Shown piece after piece: positions 1 to 6,729 of a stretch of DNA of 9,420 nt (the stretch's first letter is position 1; each line of letters starts with the position of its first letter). The DNA is from Thermus sp. JCM 17653 (GTDB lineage Bacteria; Deinococcota; Deinococci; Deinococcales; Thermaceae), in NCBI GenBank assembly GCA_001311585.1, contig BBBN01000052.1, positions 1 to 9,420 of the forward strand. The letters are read 5' to 3'. The translations under genes and the position numbers were made by a program. The notes beneath the pieces were generated by a model, which was given only the letters and a program-made list of their open reading frames with translations, made no database searches and was not told the origin of the DNA.

Positions 1-607
1 CCGCGCCCCCGCCTCCCCGTCACCACGTGGAGGAGGCCCTGGACCTCCAGGCGCTCGTAGTGGTGGTCGTGGCCCGCGAGGACCAGGGCCACCCCGTGGC
101 GGCGGAGGAGGGGCTCGAGGAGGCTCCTTAGGGCGGGGCTTCCCCCGTGGAGCCCCGAGGAGTAGAGGGGGCGGTGGAGGAGGAGGGCCTTGAGGGGGGC
201 GGTGGAGCTTTGCAGGGCCTCCTCCAGCCAGGCCCGCTGGGCCCTGAGGTCGCCTTCCGTGTAGAGGACGAAGGCCTCGAGGCCGCCCAAGCGGACCCGG
301 TAGTAGGGCCTCTCCAGGCGGAAGCGGCGGAGCTGGGCCTTGAGGTTCGGGGCGTCGTGGTTGCCGAAGGCGGGGTAGAGGGGCACGGGGGGCAGCTCCT
401 TCAGGAAGTCCTCTACCACGGCGCCCTTGGGGTAGAAGTTGTCCCCCACGGTGAGGAGGGCGGTGAGGGGCTTTCTGGCGTGCTCCCCCTGGAGGAGGGC
501 CGCCACCTGGGCCCGCCCCGGGGTATCCGCCCCCCAGTCCCCAAGGACCGCAAGCCGCTGGCCCAGGGCCAGGGAGAAGAGGAGGAGAAAGGAAGAAGCC
601 GACGCAA
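1..607 (-). CDS. Exported metallophosphoesterase (calcineurin/purple acid phosphatase-like), partial, frameshifted
   Basis: Probable secreted metal-dependent phosphoesterase. Read on the minus strand, one frame from about 590 to 20 carries the family's metal-ligand blocks in order: VLGDWG, then VGDNFYPKG, then GNHD, then an LLLHRPLYSSG block, then AGHDHHYER near the left edge. The substrate cannot be told from sequence. The likely start is TTG at 607-605, 3 nt after the DUF151 stop, giving a short signal peptide that begins MRRLLPF and continues LLLFSLALG. That reading needs one extra base at about 591-592, where CC should be CCC on the minus strand. A second missing base in the C run at 15-18 would turn VVTGRRG into the family's usual VVTGGGG. 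The gene continues past the window edge. The family is confident; the exact start and export are inference. It is probably co-transcribed with the DUF151 gene upstream. Confidence 0.8.
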
Positions 608-610
608 GGC

Positions 611-1039
611 CTAGGCTTCCGCCGCCCCGTGGGGCTTGAGGCTCGCCTCCTCCACCCCGGCCTTTTCCACCACCTCCTCCGCCACCAGGATGGGCGCCCC
701 GGCCCGGAGGGCCAGGGCCATGGCGTCGGAGGGGCGGGCGTCCACCTCCAGCTCAATCCCCCGGTGCTCCAGGATGAGGCGGGCGTAGAAGGTGCCCTCC
801 TTGAGGTCTATGATCTCCACCCGCTTCAGCTTAGCCTGGAGCATTTCCATGACCGAGAGGAGGAGGTCTGGGGTGAGGGGCCTGGGGGGCTTTTCTCCTT
901 GCAAGGCCACCACGATGTGGTGGGCCTCGAGGGGGCCGATGACGATGGGGAGGAGCTTATCGTTCTCCGTCCTGAGCAGGACCACCACGCTCCCGTTTTG
1001 GGGGTCCACACCCAGGGTTTCAATCTTGGCGTGCAGCAT
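611..1039 (-). CDS. DUF151 / bifunctional nuclease (BFN) domain protein
   Basis: A 142-residue protein of the DUF151 (BFN) family. Characteristic blocks are LPIVIGPLEAHHI (about 30-42), the TPDLLLSVMEMLQA helix (56-69) and the signature DARPSDAMALALRAGAPI (100-117). Relatives in other lineages have been credited with RNase/DNase activity, but the bacterial role is poorly defined, so 'nuclease' is a family label only. The length is close to a minimal single-domain member with a short Ala/Glu-rich tail and no signal peptide. The ATG at 1039 is supported by a TATACT hexamer ending 5 nt upstream, which fits a leaderless transcript. No Shine-Dalgarno sequence is visible. The stop lies 3 nt before the presumed TTG start of the phosphoesterase, so the two probably form an operon. 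The gene reads without any frame lesion. Confidence 0.9.
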   Translation of the reverse strand: MLHAKIETLGVDPQNGSVVVLLRTENDKLLPIVIGPLEAHHIVVALQGEKPPRPLTPDLLLSVMEMLQAKLKRVEIIDLKEGTFYARLILEHRGIELEVDARPSDAMALALRAGAPILVAEEVVEKAGVEEASLKPHGAAEA

Positions 1040-1054
1040 GCTTCAGTATAGACT
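1026..1054 (+). promoter_or_regulatory. Promoter for the tandem phosphoribosyltransferase genes (leaderless)
   Basis: TTGGCG at 1026-1031, a 17-bp spacer, then TAGACT at 1049-1054. The GTG start follows 6 nt later at 1061. The -35 lies inside the first codons of the divergent DUF151 gene. The start has no Shine-Dalgarno sequence, which agrees with leaderless initiation. Confidence 0.6.
1045..1050 (-). promoter_or_regulatory. -10 element for the DUF151 gene (leaderless)
   Basis: TATACT on the minus strand, followed by GAAGC and then the ATG at 1039. With a transcription start 6-7 nt after the -10, the mRNA would begin at or next to the start codon. No convincing -35 hexamer is seen at 16-18 bp spacing. 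It overlaps the plus-strand -10 for the phosphoribosyltransferase pair by two bases. Confidence 0.6.
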
Positions 1055-1060
1055 GGGCCC

Positions 1061-1596
1061 GTGAGGACCTACCCTGTGGAGATCGCTGGGGTCAAGCGGG
1101 AGCTTCCCATCGTCCGGGTGGGGCCGGACGTGGCCGTGGCCCTTCTCAACCTCTTGGGCGACACCGAGCTCACCGAGGCGGCGGCGGAGGAGCTGGCCAA
1201 ACGCTTACCCCCGGAAGTGGAAACCCTGGTTACCCCGGAGGTCAAGGCTGTTCCCCTGGCGCACGCCCTTTCCCGCATCACGGGAAAGCCCTACGTGGTG
1301 GCCCGTAAAACGGAGAAGCCTACATGATCAACCCTATAAGCCGCCAGGTGCTCTCCATCACCACGGGGAAGCCCCAGCTCTTGGTGCTGGACGGGGCGGA
1401 CGTTCCCCTTATCCGGGGCAAAAGGGTGGCCATCGTGGACGACGTGGTCTCCACGGGCTCCACCCTGGCGGGCCTCAGGGAGCTCATCGAGAGCGTGGGG
1501 GGAGAGGTGGTGGGGGTGCTCGCCGTCTTCACCGAGGGTACCCCTCGCCAGGACGTGGTGGCCCTGGGCCACCTTCCCCTTTTCAAGCCGGAATAG
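1061..1596 (+). CDS. APRT-like phosphoribosyltransferase (first of tandem pair), one frameshift
   Basis: Type I phosphoribosyltransferase resembling adenine phosphoribosyltransferase. Such enzymes join a base to PRPP, but the substrate of this subgroup is not evident. The PRPP-binding loop [13 protein letters not shown] (about residues 123-135, acidic pair D127-D128) is canonical. N-terminal part 1061-1327 ([11 protein letters not shown]... ending RKTEKPT) and C-terminal part 1324-1596 (from [16 protein letters not shown]) belong together. Restoring one base at 1319-1321 (CC to CCC) gives [13 protein letters not shown] and a protein of about 178 residues, within the usual APRT range. The start is GTG at 1061, set by the -10 six nt upstream. 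The next gene begins 9 nt after the stop. The missing base is most likely a sequencing error; if real, only the PRPP-binding half would remain in frame from an internal ATG. Confidence 0.87.
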
Positions 1597-1603
1597 GAGG
1601 AGG
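1595..1603 (+). promoter_or_regulatory. Ribosome binding site of the second phosphoribosyltransferase
   Basis: AGGAGGAGG begins inside the TAG stop of the first PRT gene and ends 2 nt before the ATG at 1606. This strong Shine-Dalgarno fixes the start and marks the gene as the internal member of a two-gene operon, in contrast to the leaderless first gene. Confidence 0.75.
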
Positions 1604-1605
1604 CT

Positions 1606-2132
1606 ATGGAAACCTACCCCATCGCCATCGGCGGCGTCACCCGGCACGTGCCCCTGATTGAGCCCCTGCCCGGGCGGCGCATTCCCTTGGTGGAGTTCCT
1701 GGGGGACCCCGAGCTGGTCCGGGCCGCCGCCTGGGCCTTGAAGCCCCTGGTGCCCTCGGATACCGAGATCCTCTTCACCACCGAGACGAGCCCCATCCCC
1801 CTCACCCACGTGCTGGCGGAGACCTGGGCCTGCCCTACGTGGTGGCCCGCAGGCGCCGCCGCCCCTACATGGAAGACCCCATCATCCAGGAGGTTCAGAC
1901 CCTGACCCTGGGGGTGGGGGAGGTGCTCTGGCTGGACCGCCGCTTCGCCGAGAAGCTCCTCAACCAGAAGGTGACCCTGGTTTCCGACGTGGTTTCCAGC
2001 GGGGAGACCATGAAGGCCATGGAGAAGATGGTGGTCCGGGCGGGGGGGCAGGTGGTGGGGCGGATCGCCGCCTTTAGGCAGGGAAACCCTTCCCTGGAGG
2101 TGGCTACTGTGGCCGAGCTTCCCGTGCTGTAG
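1606..2132 (+). CDS. APRT-like phosphoribosyltransferase paralogue with altered PRPP loop, one frameshift
   Basis: A paralogue of the gene before it. METYPIAIGGVTRHVPLIEP mirrors [20 protein letters not shown], and both share the PYVVARR/K...KPYM or RPYM stretch. Restoring one base at 1822-1824 (ACC to ACCC) joins 1606-1824 to the frame ending at 2132 and gives about 175 residues, with AETLGLPYVVARRRRRPYMEDP across the join. The PRPP loop reads VTLVSDVVSSGETM: the usual acidic pair is Ser-Asp (127-128) instead of Asp-Asp, and the STGST-type turn is SSGET. This suggests weakened or changed PRPP binding, or a regulatory or partner role to the first PRT; that is inference. It starts 9 nt after the first PRT with a strong Shine-Dalgarno. 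Its 3' end overlaps the convergent HAD gene by 29 bp. Confidence 0.85.
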
Positions 2133-2714
2133 CCCGATAGACCTCCGCCCGGAAGCCCAGCCTCCGGGCGGTGTCTACGTTTTCCGGGTCGTCATCCAGG
2201 TAAAGGGTTTCCTCCGGCGAAAGCCCTAGCCTTCCAGGGCCAAGAGGAAGGCCTGGGGATCGGGCTTGGCCACCCCCAGGGCGCAGGAGGAGAAGAACCC
2301 GTCCACGTAAGGGGCCAGCCCGTGGTAGGCCAGGCTCTCCTCGAGGCTCGGCAGGGTATTGGAGAGCACCCCTATCCGAAGCCCTTGGGCCTTGAGCCCC
2401 TGGAGGAGGGCTTCCGCCTGGGGGGCCTTTTTCATGAAGCGGTAGTAGCGCCAAGGCAGGAGGTGCGCTTCGGGCACCCGTAGCTCCCGGGAGGCTTCCC
2501 GGACCAGGTCCCGCCAAAGGCCCTCCTCCTCCCCTAGGGTGCGCACCTCCAGGTGGCGCACCGCCTGAAAGAGCCTTCCCATCACCCTGGCCAGGACGGC
2601 CAGGCTCTTCTCCAGCCCGGCCCCGTGGGCGGAGAGTTCCAGGGCCTTTTTGTAGAGGGCTTCCTCGTCTAAAAGGAGCAGAACCCCATCCCGGTCCAGG
2701 AGGGCACCCCGCAT
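2104..2714 (-). CDS. HAD-superfamily hydrolase (subfamily IA), one frameshift
   Basis: Haloacid dehalogenase-type phosphatase of unknown substrate. All four HAD motifs are visible: LLDRDGV (nucleophile D7, general acid/base D9), GVLSNT (S118), GVAKPDP (K150), and LYLDDDPENV (acidic residues near 174-176). A helical cap sits between motifs I and II, about residues 15-100. The frame starting at ATG 2714 runs to 2226. It must lose the apparent stop by adding one base at 2233-2236 (minus-strand GAAGG to GAAAGG), after which ALERLGLSPEE continues to the TAG at 2104-2106, for about 203 residues. The C-terminal 29 bp overlap the end of the convergent PRT gene. The start is supported by TAAACT ending 6 nt upstream. 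Thermus homologues of this type are usually labelled only 'HAD family hydrolase'. Confidence 0.85.
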
Positions 2715-2720
2715 GGGGCG

Positions 2721-2726
2721 AGTTTA
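2721..2726 (-). promoter_or_regulatory. -10 element for the HAD gene (leaderless)
   Basis: TAAACT on the minus strand, then CGCCCC, then the ATG at 2714. The 6-nt spacing matches the other first-gene starts in this window. No -35 is recognisable upstream. It shows that the HAD gene probably has its own promoter downstream of the hairpin repeat rather than relying on read-through from the cyclo-ligase gene. Confidence 0.5.
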
Positions 2727-2754
2727 GCACCCCTGGGCTCCCTGGCGCCGGGCT

Positions 2755-2796
2755 TATACCACCCCATGCTGCTTGGGCCAGCATGGGGGCCCCGGT
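2755..2796. repeat. Intergenic hairpin repeat, copy 1
   Basis: A perfect 10-bp stem, CCCCATGCTG (2762-2771) against CAGCATGGGG (2779-2788), around the 7-nt loop CTTGGGC. The left flank TATACCA and right flank GGCCCCGG are shared with the copy at 8531-8570. A degenerate half-copy (TACCACGCCTGGGCTTGGGC, 2796-2815) follows. It sits between the cyclo-ligase stop and the HAD promoter. No T-run follows on either strand, so it is not a classical intrinsic terminator, though the hairpin could still attenuate or protect transcripts. Confidence 0.7.
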
Positions 2797-2827
2797 ACCA
2801 CGCCTGGGCTTGGGCGAAGGATTCACG

Positions 2828-3344
2828 TCAAAGGGCTATCACCCCTTTTTCCGTGGCCAGGAAGGCCACGGGGATATCCCAAGGATCCCGGGGAAGGCGG
2901 GGCAGGAGGAGGGCCTCGGGCACCACCCCCAGGGAGAAGGCCCTTATCCCGGCCAGAAACCGGTCGTAGTACCCCTTTCCGTGGCCCAAGCGGAAGCCTT
3001 CCCGGTCAAAGGCCAGGCCCGGCACCACCACCAGCTCCAAGATCCCGGGGTCCACGGCCTCGGTGGTGGGCTCCTTAAGGCCGAAGGGCCCCGGGGACAA
3101 GGGCCCCCAGGGGTGGACGCTTAGGCTCTCCCCGGCCACCTTGGCAGGTAGTAGCGGGCGGGGTAGGCCTCCACCAGGGGGGTGAGGTCCAGCTCGTGGG
3201 GCAGGGGGTGGTAAAGAAGGATGTCCCGGAAGCCTCCTTGGCCACCCAGGGGAGGAGGACCTTTAGGACCTGGCGGGAGAGGGCTTCCCGGTCCAGGGTG
3301 CGCCAGGCCTTCAGGAGGAGGCGGCGCAAAGCGGGCTTGTCCAC
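2828..3344 (-). CDS. 5-formyltetrahydrofolate cyclo-ligase, two frameshifts
   Basis: Converts 5-formyl-THF plus ATP to 5,10-methenyl-THF in cytosolic one-carbon metabolism. Pieces in three frames make one protein of about 172 residues: MDKPALRRLLLKAWRTLDRE from GTG 3344, then FRDILLYHPLPHELDLTPL and YPARYYLP, then ESLSVHPWGPLSPGPFGLKEPT, VVVPGLAFDREGFRLGHGKGYYDRFL and a short C-terminus ending GVIAL. The LGHGKGYYDR block is the family's ATP/phosphate-binding signature, and PFGLKEP is also typical. Two bases must be restored: at about 3231-3233 (GAGGCTTCC to GAGGCCTTCC) and at 3138-3142 (AAGGTGG to AAGGGTGG). Both are homopolymer losses. The C-terminus is a few residues shorter than I recall for Thermus thermophilus. 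The start is a GTG without a clear Shine-Dalgarno. Upstream lies the TTGACA inverted repeat shared with the divergent FmdB-like gene. Confidence 0.87.
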
Positions 3345-3369
3345 GGAGGGAGGGTACTATGCCCCTTTC

Positions 3370-3396
3370 TTGACACTCAAGTAGCAGGAGTGTCAA
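3370..3396. promoter_or_regulatory. Symmetric divergent promoter / operator: TTGACACTC inverted repeat
   Basis: TTGACACTC (3370-3378), a 9-nt spacer, then GAGTGTCAA (3388-3396), a perfect inverted repeat. Each arm contains a consensus -35 hexamer facing away from the other. For the plus strand, CAAAAT at 3394-3399 lies 18 bp after TTGACA and is a fair -10 for the FmdB-like gene. The minus-strand -10 for the cyclo-ligase gene is weak (TCAAGA or CAAGAA at 17-18 bp, or an off-spaced TAGTAC at 3359-3354). The symmetry would also suit a dimeric repressor. Confidence 0.55.
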
Positions 3397-3405
3397 AATG
3401 GGGCC

Positions 3406-3412
3406 GGGAGGG
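3406..3412 (+). promoter_or_regulatory. Ribosome binding site of the FmdB-like gene
   Basis: GGGAGGG ending 6 nt before the ATG at 3419. With a promoter start near 3406 the 5' leader would be very short, about a dozen bases. Confidence 0.5.
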
Positions 3413-3418
3413 TAACGT

Positions 3419-3646
3419 ATGCCGGTCTACGTCTACAAGGGCTTGGAGACGGGCAATTACTACGAGTTTGAGCAGGGCTTCCACGAGGAACCCTTGAAGG
3501 CCCACCCGGAGACCGGGGAGCCCTTGAAGCGGGTTATCACCCCGCCCGCCATCATCTTCAAGGGGTCGGGCTGGCACGTGAAGGATTACGCCAAGAAGGG
3601 TTCCGAGGGTGGGAGCAAGTCCGAGGGGTCGGAGACCAAGGAGTAG
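3419..3646 (+). CDS. FmdB-type small protein lacking the zinc-ribbon cysteines
   Basis: A 75-residue protein with the framework of the FmdB/CxxC_CxxC_SSSS putative regulatory family. MPVYVYKGLETG matches the usual MPxYEYRCxxCG opening, HPETGEPLKRVI matches CPxCGxxxxRxI, and FKGSGWHVKDY (47-57) is the family's conserved C-terminal block. The four positions that normally bear zinc-ligating cysteines hold Gly8, Thr11, His29 and Thr32, and the protein has no cysteine at all. It therefore cannot be a classical zinc ribbon. The tail (about 60-75) is low-complexity, rich in Lys, Ser, Gly and Glu. The function of FmdB proteins is not well defined. It has a Shine-Dalgarno and a TTGACA promoter. The SPFH gene follows 40 nt later. 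No frame lesion is seen. Confidence 0.8.
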   Translation: MPVYVYKGLETGNYYEFEQGFHEEPLKAHPETGEPLKRVITPPAIIFKGSGWHVKDYAKKGSEGGSKSEGSETKE

Positions 3647-3652
3647 GTCGCC

Positions 3653-3681
3653 TTGTTCTTGGGAGCCTTGGTGGTTAGGCT
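3653..3681 (+). promoter_or_regulatory. Possible leaderless promoter for the SPFH gene
   Basis: TTGTTC (3653-3658), a 17-bp spacer, TAGGCT (3676-3681), then 5 nt to the GTG at 3687. The -35 is only a half match. The lack of a Shine-Dalgarno before GTG 3687 and the spacing shared with other genes here are the main support. Confidence 0.4.
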
Positions 3682-3686
3682 GTAGC

Positions 3687-4431
3687 GTGCTCAACCTAGC
3701 GGGGTTTGTCTTGTTGCTCCTGGGGGTGGGGGTTTTCTTTACCCCCAGGCGGTCCTTGGCCCTTCCCCTTCTGGGACCACGAGGGGGAGGGCCGCGTGGA
3801 CACCTCCATCCGCGCCCGCTCCAAGGAGGGGTTGGAGATCGGGGTGGACGTTACCGTGCAGTACCGCATCCTTGGGGACCAGGCTCCTAGGCTCCACCAG
3901 GAGGTGGGACCCGGCTACCTGGAAACCCTGATCGTCCCCCAGGTGCGCTCCAAGGTGCGGGACGCCGTGGGCCAGTACGGGGCGGCGGAGCTCATCAGCA
4001 CCCAGCGCACCGCCTTGGAAACCTCGGTGATCCAGGACCTCGAGGAGGTCCTGCGCCGGTACCACATAGAGCTGGTCTCCGTTTTGTTGCGGGAGATCCG
4101 CATCCCCGAAGCGGTGGCCAAGGTGATCGAGGAGAAGCAGACCGCCGAGCAGCAGGTGCAGATCGAGATCAACCGCCGCAAGCAGGCGGAGATCGCCGCC
4201 GAGCGGCGGGTCATAGAGGCCAAAGGGGAGCGGGACGCCGCCATTTTGCGGGCGGAAGGGGAGGCCAAGGCCATAGAGCTCCGGGGCCGTGCCCTGAAGG
4301 GCGCTCCGGAGGTGGTCCAGCTCACCTTTGCCTAGAAGCTGGCCCCGGGGGTGCAGACGGTCTTCGTGCCCAGCACCGGGAACTTCCTCCTGGATCTCAG
4401 GGGCCTCTCCCAGGAAAAGCCGGCCCGTTGA
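3687..4431 (+). pseudogene. SPFH/prohibitin-family membrane protein gene, frameshifted, shortened and interrupted by TAG
   Basis: SPFH (stomatin/prohibitin) proteins form membrane-anchored oligomeric scaffolds. From GTG 3687 the protein starts MLNLAGFVLLLLGVGVFF, a single transmembrane segment. It then needs a frame change near 3760-3775 (one C fewer in the C4 run of TTCCCCTTC would do) to continue as PFWDHEGEGRVDTS, SKEGLEIGVDVTVQYRI, YLETLIVPQVRSKVRDAV and a long Glu/Arg/Ala-rich helix (about 4100-4300), as in prohibitins. Only a handful of residues separate the membrane segment from PFWD. Family members usually have some 30-40 there, including the first strands (PPGxxGVVxRFG-like), so an internal deletion is likely. 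An in-frame TAG at 4333-4335 stops the frame before KLAPGVQTVFVPSTGNFLLDL, which looks like the true C-terminus and ends with TGA at 4429-4431. The extension overlaps the convergent DUF192 gene. If intact homologues share the short linker, only the TAG and frame change would count. Confidence 0.7.
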
Positions 4432-5329
4432 GGGCGACCCGGTCCCCGGCCCGCAGGGAGAGGAGCCCCTCCCGCACCTCCAGGGCTCCCCGGTAGGCGG
4501 TGCCGGGGGCGTAGGTTTCCCCCGGCCTTAGGTGGGCCACCTGCAGCACCCGGCCTTCCCCGTCCAGGAAGGCCACCACCACCCCGAAGCGGTACCCTTG
4601 GGTGTTGAAGGGGGCGTCGGTGGCCTCGGGGAAAAGGTAGAGGAGGGCTTCCAGGGATTCCTGCCGTAGGCCGAGCCCCCGGGCCCAGGCCTCGGGGGTG
4701 CGGGCCAGGCGGCCCTCCAGGATCTTGGTGCCCTCCCGGGTCTCCACCCGGATGAGGGCGGTGGGAGGGGCGGGCGGGGGCTTGCGGAAGGCCAAGAGGT
4801 AGCCCAGGAGGGAAAAGACGGAGAGCAGGATGAGGAGGAGAAAGGCCGCCAGGGGGAAGAGGGGGTTCCGCTCCACTATTTGGGCCAAAGCCTCAGGGCC
4901 TCCCCGCCTACCGGGCGCCTCGCCGAGGCCCCGCCTCCGGAACCAGCCCTGGTTGACCTCCAGGGCCCCTTGGTAGACCACCCCGGGGTAGTAGACGGGG
5001 CAGGGGTCGGCCTTACAGGGGGCCATGTCCAGGATCCGCAGCACCACCCCTTCCCGGTTGAAGAAGGCGATGGAGAGGGGGATGAGGGTGTTTTTCATCC
5101 AGAACCCTCCTGCGGTGGGGGCGGGGAAGAGGAAGACCATCCCTTCGTCCTCCCCCAGGCTTTGCCGGAACATGAGGCCCTGGGCCTGGCGCTCGGGGGT
5201 GTCGGCCACCTCCACCTTGAGGGGGTAGCGCTTGCCCTTTTGCTCCACGTAAAGGGTGCTCTTGGGAAAGGTAAGCCCCTGGGCCAGGGCGAGAAGGCCT
5301 AGGAGGGCCAGGAGGGCAAGGGGGCGCAT
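4397..5329 (-). CDS. Two-domain DUF192 membrane protein
   Basis: A 310-residue protein. Residues 1-17 form a signal peptide (LALLALLGLLALAQG). Residues 22-134 are a canonical DUF192 domain with GLMFRQSLGEDEGMVFLF, the hallmark FWMKNTLIPLSIAFF (76-90), and YQGALEVNQGWF. A Gly/Arg-rich linker leads to a hydrophobic segment (about 156-181) ending in FRK. A second, degenerate DUF192 domain (191-300) keeps the outline: ARTPEAWARGLGLRQ, YLFPEATDAPFNT, VAFLDGEGRVLQVA, YRGALEV. It has FNTQGYRFGV where FWMKNTLIPL is expected. If the signal peptide is cleaved, domain 1 is outside and domain 2 cytoplasmic. DUF192 function is unknown. The ATG at 5329 lies 7 nt after the tmk stop, has no Shine-Dalgarno, and is preceded by CATAAT at a leaderless spacing. 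The frame is intact over its whole length. Confidence 0.85.
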   Translation of the reverse strand: MRPLALLALLGLLALAQGLTFPKSTLYVEQKGKRYPLKVEVADTPERQAQGLMFRQSLGEDEGMVFLFPAPTAGGFWMKNTLIPLSIAFFNREGVVLRILDMAPCKADPCPVYYPGVVYQGALEVNQGWFRRRGLGEAPGRRGGPEALAQIVERNPLFPLAAFLLLILLSVFSLLGYLLAFRKPPPAPPTALIRVETREGTKILEGRLARTPEAWARGLGLRQESLEALLYLFPEATDAPFNTQGYRFGVVVAFLDGEGRVLQVAHLRPGETYAPGTAYRGALEVREGLLSLRAGDRVALNGPAFPGRGP

Positions 5330-5335
5330 AGGCCC

Positions 5336-6661
<1,326 letters not shown>

Positions 6662-6667
6662 GGGGAA

Positions 6668-6673
6668 AGCTTA
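6668..6673 (-). promoter_or_regulatory. -10 element for the NIF3-tmk-DUF192 operon (leaderless)
   Basis: TAAGCT on the minus strand, TTCCCC, then the ATG at 6661. No -35 match is found at 16-18 bp. No Shine-Dalgarno precedes the ATG. Confidence 0.5.
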
Positions 6674-6695
6674 CCGGATGGCTCCCCGGAAGGCC

Positions 6696-6723
6696 TTGCG
6701 GGCGAATGACCGGTCAGTATCAT
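6696..6723 (+). promoter_or_regulatory. Promoter for the S9 peptidase gene (leaderless)
   Basis: TTGCGG (6696-6701), a 16-bp spacer, TATCAT (6718-6723, 5 of 6 matches to consensus), then GGGGCC and the ATG at 6730. This decides ATG 6730 over the upstream in-frame ATG at 6706, which would lie inside the promoter. Confidence 0.6.
6707..6716. promoter_or_regulatory. Palindrome TGACCGGTCA, candidate operator
   Basis: A perfect 10-bp palindrome lying in the -35/-10 spacer of the S9 peptidase promoter and about 50 bp upstream of the NIF3 start. TetR-type repressors often use TGACCG...CGGTCA half-sites, so binding there would block RNA polymerase on the peptidase gene. No regulator gene is present in the window, so this is inference from position and symmetry. 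Confidence 0.4.
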
Positions 6724-6729
6724 GGGGCC

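Noticed and set aside
147..1051. Long plus-strand open frames opposite the phosphoesterase and DUF151 genes
   Set aside because: They are rich in Gly, Glu, Val and Leu with no recognisable motif. They mirror the codon pattern of the clear minus-strand genes, as expected for antisense shadows in GC-rich DNA.
1300..1330. Programmed ribosomal frameshifting as the cause of the split genes
   Set aside because: No slippery heptamer or long A/T run is present at the junctions, and seven unrelated genes show the same kind of single-base loss. A sequence error is simpler.
2755..2796. Intrinsic (Rho-independent) terminators at the hairpin repeats
   Set aside because: The stems are strong, but neither strand has a T-run after the stem, so the repeats are annotated as repeats only.
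2104..2826. A 240-codon minus-strand open frame
   Set aside because: Only its last 45 or so residues (LGLSPEETLYLDDDPENV onward) are real, as the HAD C-terminus. The rest is Gly/Pro-rich out-of-frame reading of the HAD gene and the repeat.
6706..6729. ATG at 6706 as the start of the S9 peptidase
   Set aside because: It lies within the apparent promoter spacer and would add eight residues unlike the family. ATG 6730 has the leaderless -10 spacing.
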